Assembly: GCA_003427395.1 (NCBI GenBank)
Contig: BFEA01000333.1
Coordinates: forward strand, 594,502-616,798
DNA: 22,297 bases
DNA from: Chara braunii
Lineage: Eukaryota > Streptophyta > Charophyceae > Charales > Characeae
Reading direction: 5' to 3'
A program made the position numbers and the translations under genes. The number at the start of each line of letters is the position of its first letter. Within the stretch, counting starts at the first letter, position 1. The notes under the pieces are model-generated. The model was not told where the DNA came from and made no database searches. It saw nothing but the letters and a program-made list of their open reading frames with translations. Shown in pieces: positions 18,100-22,297 of the stretch.

Positions 18100-18835
18100 A
18101 ATTCGAATGAATCTTCCGCTAGAACGTGGAGAGATACGTTTTCACTCTGGAGCCTTCTTTCCCGCACGCAGCTCATGCCTCACTCAGCACATAAACTGCA
18201 TCTTTATCGTGAAATCCGAATCGGCCATCGAACTCGCAGCTTCCCAAAACTCCCGGCTAACACTCTCGTTCGCTCGATTCCATTGAGAATCGAACGAAAT
18301 CTTGATTTTCACTCCCGCCATCTCCAACGTGTCCCGACACCTCCACGCTAATCCTTTTCTCCCTAACTCCTATACCACTAACTTTCACACTAATCTAGAT
18401 TCATATCCGGGGTCGCCGACCCCCAAGACCCCCGATCCATATCTCCCCTCGACCGATTTCATGAAGAATCGGTTGATTCCCGTAATTTACCTCCTCCTTC
18501 CATCGCTACTTCTGAGCTCCTCCGCGCAGTGTATTCTCTTACTAACTCTCTTTTTACTAACCTTTCTTCTAATTATAGTTCAAGAATTGAGGTCGCCAAT
18601 CTTGAAAACCCCATTTTGAGCTCTCCCTCCCCCGTTTTCGCTAAGAAACGGGCGAGATCCGTATTTCCTCGCCTCTCTTCTCTTTCGTTCCTACCATCTC
18701 CACGCGTCCTATTCTCCACTAATCTTCCTTTACACTAATCCTCTTCCAAAACCAAACTCATTTTCGTATTCGCCTCCTCCAAAAATACCGATTCCGACAC
18801 TTGGATCGCCCGATTCCGTCAAGGATCGGGCGAGA
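18100..18835 (-). repeat. Right array of 179-bp units, one hairpin each
   Basis: Pyrimidine-rich counterpart of the left array. Hairpins are ATTCGAAT (18101-18108), TCGATTC/GAATCGA (18274-18293), ACCGATT/AATCGGT (18452-18473), CCCGTTT/AAACGGG (18631-18652) and TCGCCCGAT/ATCGGGCGA (18806-18833). Their centres are 179, 179, 179 and 178 bp apart. An extra hairpin, GGGGTCG-C-CGACCCC, sits at 18409-18423. The words CGCCATCTCC and CACTAA recur between hairpins. No gene is seen. Confidence 0.85.
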
Positions 18836-19220
18836 ACTGCGATTTTAGCTCCACCATAGCTTCTTTCCCCATCGCTGCACTCTGCCCTTCTGCGCATGCA
18901 CTCGACGCGGTTCCCCGTCCAGGTCCATTCACCCCTTTTTGCCAACTTGCCGGCCTCGTTCTCTCTTCGAACATTCCGCTCTTCCCCTCTGCGCTCACCT
19001 TTCCTACGCTGGCCTTACCTCTAGTCGCACTTCGTACCGACGGGCCTCCAACCCGTTTTCCCTTTCTGCGCTCGTTGCCCCGCTCGCCAGCCTCATCCAC
19101 AACGTTCCGCCCTGCCTTGCTCCGCATGCCTAGCGCTCATCGTTCCCCTGCGCTACTGTTCCGCCCGCTAGTGCCGCCCGGCCGGCCCCACCGCCTGCCA
19201 CCTAGAGATATATCGTTGGT

Positions 19221-19232
19221 CCCCCCCCCCCC
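19221..19232. repeat. Poly-C run (12)
   Basis: Twelve C in a row near the outer right arm. Confidence 0.95.
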
Positions 19233-19868
19233 AAGTGACACTGAGCAGAGACTACTGATGCTCATATGGAGAGGGGACTGGAGGGGAGGAACAGTGACTG
19301 GCCCCATTGAAGAAGCTCTGTCCTGATGCTACCAGCTGGCCCCTAGCCGGTATCACCCACTTGCTGCAGCAGATATCGCAGCTGCTGGTGGGCGCAGCTC
19401 CCTCATGTTCCCTCGTTGGAGGCTTGAGCACGGGTGTGGCTGCTACAAGGTTCCCCGTAATACCATAAGAGGGTAACTTCGGCGCCGTCACAAAAACAAC
19501 TTGTAATCGCACTTCAGGCAATCCCATGACTACAACACACCCCCACGCGACCTCACCGGACCCGAAACGTAGGACATACACGTTCAGCATTACGGGCCCC
19601 TTTGCCTCAAGTGCAATTACAAACTCAAACCCTAACCACGCCGTAGTTTTCGCTACTAAAATAAAGAAGACGGTCTAAAAGGTCTTCCCGTCCAAATCTG
19701 ACCGGTCTAAAAAGCCTCTCGTCCCTGTTCTCAGCAACGGCATGATAGAGGAATTTCGTCAACATCCCGAACACGCGGACCTGTCGAAACGAGGCGCGCA
19801 CTCAAGGTCCTCGACTGCCGTGACGGCCATTGAATCCGGCGTCGCGTCCGGGTCAAGGAACGTCGGGT

Positions 19869-21490
19869 CATAAAAAATCATAAAAAAACGATGCTCAAAT
19901 GATTTATTTAGAAAATGCCACCACCGATCTGACGTCGCCGACGGCAAAACCCAGGGGGATAGCCCCGTCGGGCCCTCAACCTTTCGATTCCTTCGCGCTA
20001 CTCTAATATCCTCGCGCCGTCCCTGCTCGACCTCGATCCCTGAATCTCTTTAATGAAAGTTCGATGTCATAACCAATAGTGCTAGGCCCAAGGTTGGGTC
20101 TAATTCTAACGGACCGTGAAACCTAAATAAACGGATATTGTGCGATGCGCAGATTTACCGAATGTCCTCAAAATTACTGTGTTGTCGACGTCGCCCTCCG
20201 CACGTATGCCCAAGTCACAGGCAAGCTCAATTAGTCAATGAAACATAATCTTTTTAATCCTAGTTTAATATACAAAAAAAAAAATTGGCCGGCGACCACG
20301 CCGAGTCTTCAGTCATCAAAAAATAAAAAAGAAATCACACGCGTTTTAAGTCTGCGCGCCCACACACTCTCTACTCTAATCAGCAACTCGGTCAACGTAA
20401 ACCACAGACGCAGCTATGCTTCGCGCGGTATACTTAAACTTTAAACCAAACCTACTTTCTGTCACTTGCAAAAACCAGGGCGGATACCCTTGTACGGATA
20501 TTCGCACCGACATCGTCCAGGTTTCGAACGTAGGACTCGATCTTATTACGATTTCGAGCTCCGACGAACCCACTGGATTGCAACCTTAACTGCGGTAGGG
20601 TTCCAACTGACCCATTTTGACTTCACTAGCCAGACTTCCAGAGTCTTAGCCTCAACCAACTAAAAAATTCAACACTCGAGTCGAGGACCTATTGACCCCA
20701 CCAGGTTGCAACCTACTGCGGTAAGGCTCTGGCTAGTCCCGGTAATCAACAACACCTTAGGTTAGAGAAGAAAAATAAACATAGGAAACCAAGCAAGCAT
20801 GTCAATGTCTAAACCCACGAGCAGACTGTCCATGCTCCAAATAACAGAACAAACATTTATCAAAGGACGTCACTTCAGTTTCATGAGGCACTAAACAGCA
20901 ACAAGACAATCAACAACAAATATTTGCAAGAATCCTCCATTTAGCCTCGAGAAAATACATGGTGCTGATCCCAAAGTCTTCCCTCGTCAATCAAAGTTTA
21001 ACTTCTTTATACCTATCGTCACAAACATTTTATTGGACAAACAACTTAGTTAGAACACACATAGTCTCTTTACTGACAACTCTTTGCCAAGCAAAGTTGA
21101 ACTTTTTTATGTCCATCAAACTTTTTCTTTACTACATAAACAATACTGATTACATTTTTAATGTATCACAGTCACGAGTTCTCTGACCTTGATACCGCGT
21201 CAATACTTAAGAAGGTGATATCTCGTTCTTACTGCAACTGCTTCTCATAGTTGTTCCTCACTCTCAAGGATCTGACACTCATGGACGGACTATAGTTCTG
21301 TATCAATGATACTTTAATTTTATTAGTTTTGTCAATTGTAGAAATAAATATAAATTTTTTGAAGATTCTCTCTCAGTCTTTCGTGTCAAAATGACATGAT
21401 GGAAACTGACATACTAAATTGACAATGCAAGAATGATCAGAGTTTATTGAAAGTTCAGTTTTGCAGTCTCACCGTCTTACGATATTTCCG
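19869..21490. other. Right flank with no recognised gene
   Basis: About 1.6 kb beyond the palindrome. I see no gene and no continuation of the Penelope-like RT that the left arm interrupts. It holds an 8-bp hairpin with one G-T pair at 20084-20101 (CCCAA-GG-TTGGG core) and loosely repeated AT-rich text at 20985-21010 and 21088-21110. Part of 20.9-21.49 kb could be LTR sequence downstream of the gypsy remnant, but no LTR ends are identified. Confidence 0.6.
20575..20729 (+). repeat. Short direct repeat pair
   Basis: GGATTGCAACCTTAACTGCG (from 20575) recurs as GGTTGCAACCTACTGCGG (from 20704), followed in both by TA(G/A)GG. Copies are about 129 bp apart. The second contains the 10-bp palindrome GGTTGCAACC. 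Confidence 0.6.
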
Positions 21491-22051
21491 TCAGTTACAT
21501 GAAATTGCTCTCTTATTAGATGACCGACCTCTTTTTCCTCTCTTTGTGGTCAATGTAGAAATCAAGTCAGAATCTTTGAAAATAAACTTACGAAGTTTCG
21601 ACCCTGATACCATATCATGAACTTTTGAGTCATCTATCTCGGAAATCTCATAAACGTTTCATTCTGGTTCACTAAAAATTCTGTAGGGACCAATTCATCT
21701 GGGCTCCAAACGTTTAACCCACTGAATATGTAGTGAATTATCATAAAGTAAGATAACATCATCAACTTCTAACTTTTTTTTTCTTATGTATCTTTTTTTA
21801 TTCGACCTTTCTTTATCAGAAAGTTTGTTGGTGGTCATCCTCTCTGCAACATCCATTATAGCCTGATCAACTTCCAATATTTATCTTATTTTGATCCTTA
21901 TAAGTTCAAAAAGAGAATATTATCTGTCACTTTTTTAACTTGACAAAGTTTTGACTATGTTTTCAATAGGTAGGGTAACATATCAACCATACCACAAGGT
22001 AAATGGTGCATATACAGTGGTCCTCTTAGCGATGATGGTATCAGCATAAAC
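21491..22051 (-). pseudogene. Ty3/gypsy integrase C-terminal remnant
   Basis: One - strand frame with several stops encodes the end of a Ty3/gypsy Pol. It starts with YADTIIAKRTTVYAPFTLWY (from 22048), matching the WADRxTxxRxTGxxPFxLVYG end of the integrase core, then LPIE. After a gap come LFELIRIKIR, MDVAERMTTNKLSDKERSNK and LEVDDVILLYDNSLHIQW (family VGDLVLLxxT), then RLEPR-stop-IGPYRI, where TGA replaces the Trp codon of RWxGPYRI. The tail YEISEIDDSKVHDMVSGSKL resembles the YxLxELDGxxLxGxxAGNRLKxF ending typical of fungal gypsy elements. The frame ends at TGA 21491-21493. It is a dead 5'-truncated fragment; RT and RNase H are not in the window. Confidence 0.8.
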
Positions 22052-22130
22052 TGCAGTTTATCACTTTTGGTCAGTTGTTAAACCACCAGTACCTCGCCCA
22101 ACTATATAAAAAAGTCGTGGCCGTTAACGC

Positions 22131-22274
22131 GTCGTAACTTTAGGGGGGTCGGGAGAGGTTTGGCACGGCAATGGGGTAAGAAGTTGGTGGCCCCATGGGA
22201 AACTCCCATAAGGAATGCAAGACGACCTAGTGGTGTGCAATGTGGAAACGCACAGTCAGTAGTAGGAAGGAGGG
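22131..22274. other. GC-rich terminal segment of unknown nature
   Basis: Immediately after TATATAAAAAA (22104-22113) and a short transition, composition changes to G-rich sequence unlike the gypsy remnant. It includes CCCATGGGAAACTCCCATAA (22192-22211), with a possible GGGA/TCCC pairing around AAAC. No gene or known repeat is recognised. Confidence 0.4.
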
Positions 22275-22297
22275 AAAAAAAAAAAAAAAAAAAAAAA
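22275..22297. repeat. Terminal poly-A
   Basis: A23 up to the window end. It may be a retroelement tail or a contig-end artefact. Confidence 0.9.

Larger units (their letters stand above)
7285..19868. mobile_element. Giant foldback-like inverted-repeat element (candidate)
   Basis: Two arms in inverted orientation flank a non-homologous apex (13345-14503). Collinear anchors, left versus reverse complement of right, include: 7288-7340 with about 19800-19868; 8556-8575 with 18806-18833; 10686-10706 with 16981-17001; 11462-11494 with 16383-16419; 13011-13032 with 14824-14845; and 13290-13344 with 14504-14560. Long inverted repeats filled with tandem arrays recall Foldback or Galileo-type elements, but I see no transposase, no clear target-site duplication and no terminal motif. 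Alternatives are two old head-to-head copies of one unknown element, or an ancient inverted duplication. The left end interrupts the Penelope-like RT fragment. Confidence 0.5.
14504..19868 (-). repeat. Right arm of giant inverted repeat
   Basis: About 5.37 kb, collinear with the left arm in reverse complement. It is shorter mainly through missing outer sequence and loss of the three outermost TAAG stem-loops. 18840-19868 corresponds loosely to the left 7285-8550. A - strand frame at 19590-19252 continues in phase with 19947-19759 but has stops and no recognised domain. Confidence 0.85.

Noticed and set aside
17865-18286. Open frames across the TG microsatellite
   Set aside because: Cys-Val and Thr-His runs are artefacts of (TG)n, and the arms show no coding constraint here.
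7285-19868. LTR retrotransposon with arms as LTRs
   Set aside because: The arms are inverted and not direct, and no primer-binding site, polypurine tract or Pol domain lies between them.

Overview
This is eukaryotic, repeat-dominated DNA. It holds no intact host gene, rRNA or tRNA that I can support; almost everything is transposon-derived or structured non-coding repeat. Three decayed retroelements of different classes are present: an L1-type LINE, a Penelope-like reverse transcriptase fragment and a Ty3/gypsy integrase tail. Microsatellites and homopolymers are also present, including (AT)n, (TG)n, poly-C and poly-A. The gypsy tail resembles those of fungal elements. The LINE carries a zf-RVT-like zinc knuckle that is common in plant L1s. 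The host is therefore probably a fungus or another non-animal eukaryote, but the sequence does not settle it.

Layout: 1-24 is poly-C. 25 to about 5.1 kb is a + strand LINE with endonuclease, reverse transcriptase and C-terminal zinc knuckle. It is broken by a 383-bp tandem duplication, frameshifts, stops and two substitutions at expected catalytic residues. 5.1-6.1 kb is low-complexity spacer. About 6.34-7.29 kb is a + strand Penelope-like RT fragment that ends where a large inverted repeat begins.

7.285-19.868 kb is the main feature: a giant, old, imperfect palindrome. The left arm (about 6.1 kb) matches the reverse complement of the right arm (about 5.4 kb) in collinear order around a non-homologous 1.16-kb apex. 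Each arm, from outside inwards, has (a) a unit array of about 178 bp with one GC-rich hairpin per unit, (b) a zone of isolated strong hairpins, (c) a conserved segment with a TATAAA box, (d) a cluster of stem-loops sharing a TAAGWT loop, (e) an AT-rich array of about 123 bp units, again with a nested hairpin each, and (f) a short conserved reading frame next to the apex. Across copies and across arms the stem sequences change while base pairing is kept. The mismatches are mostly U-G-compatible on one strand only (left +, right -), which suggests selection for RNA structure, or a mutational process that rebuilds hairpins.

19.87-21.49 kb shows little beyond short repeats. 21.49-22.05 kb is a - strand Ty3/gypsy integrase C-terminal remnant. 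22.13-22.27 kb changes composition, and the window ends in poly-A. The homopolymers at both ends may be assembly limits. The best candidate for an undescribed system is the hairpin-array palindrome.
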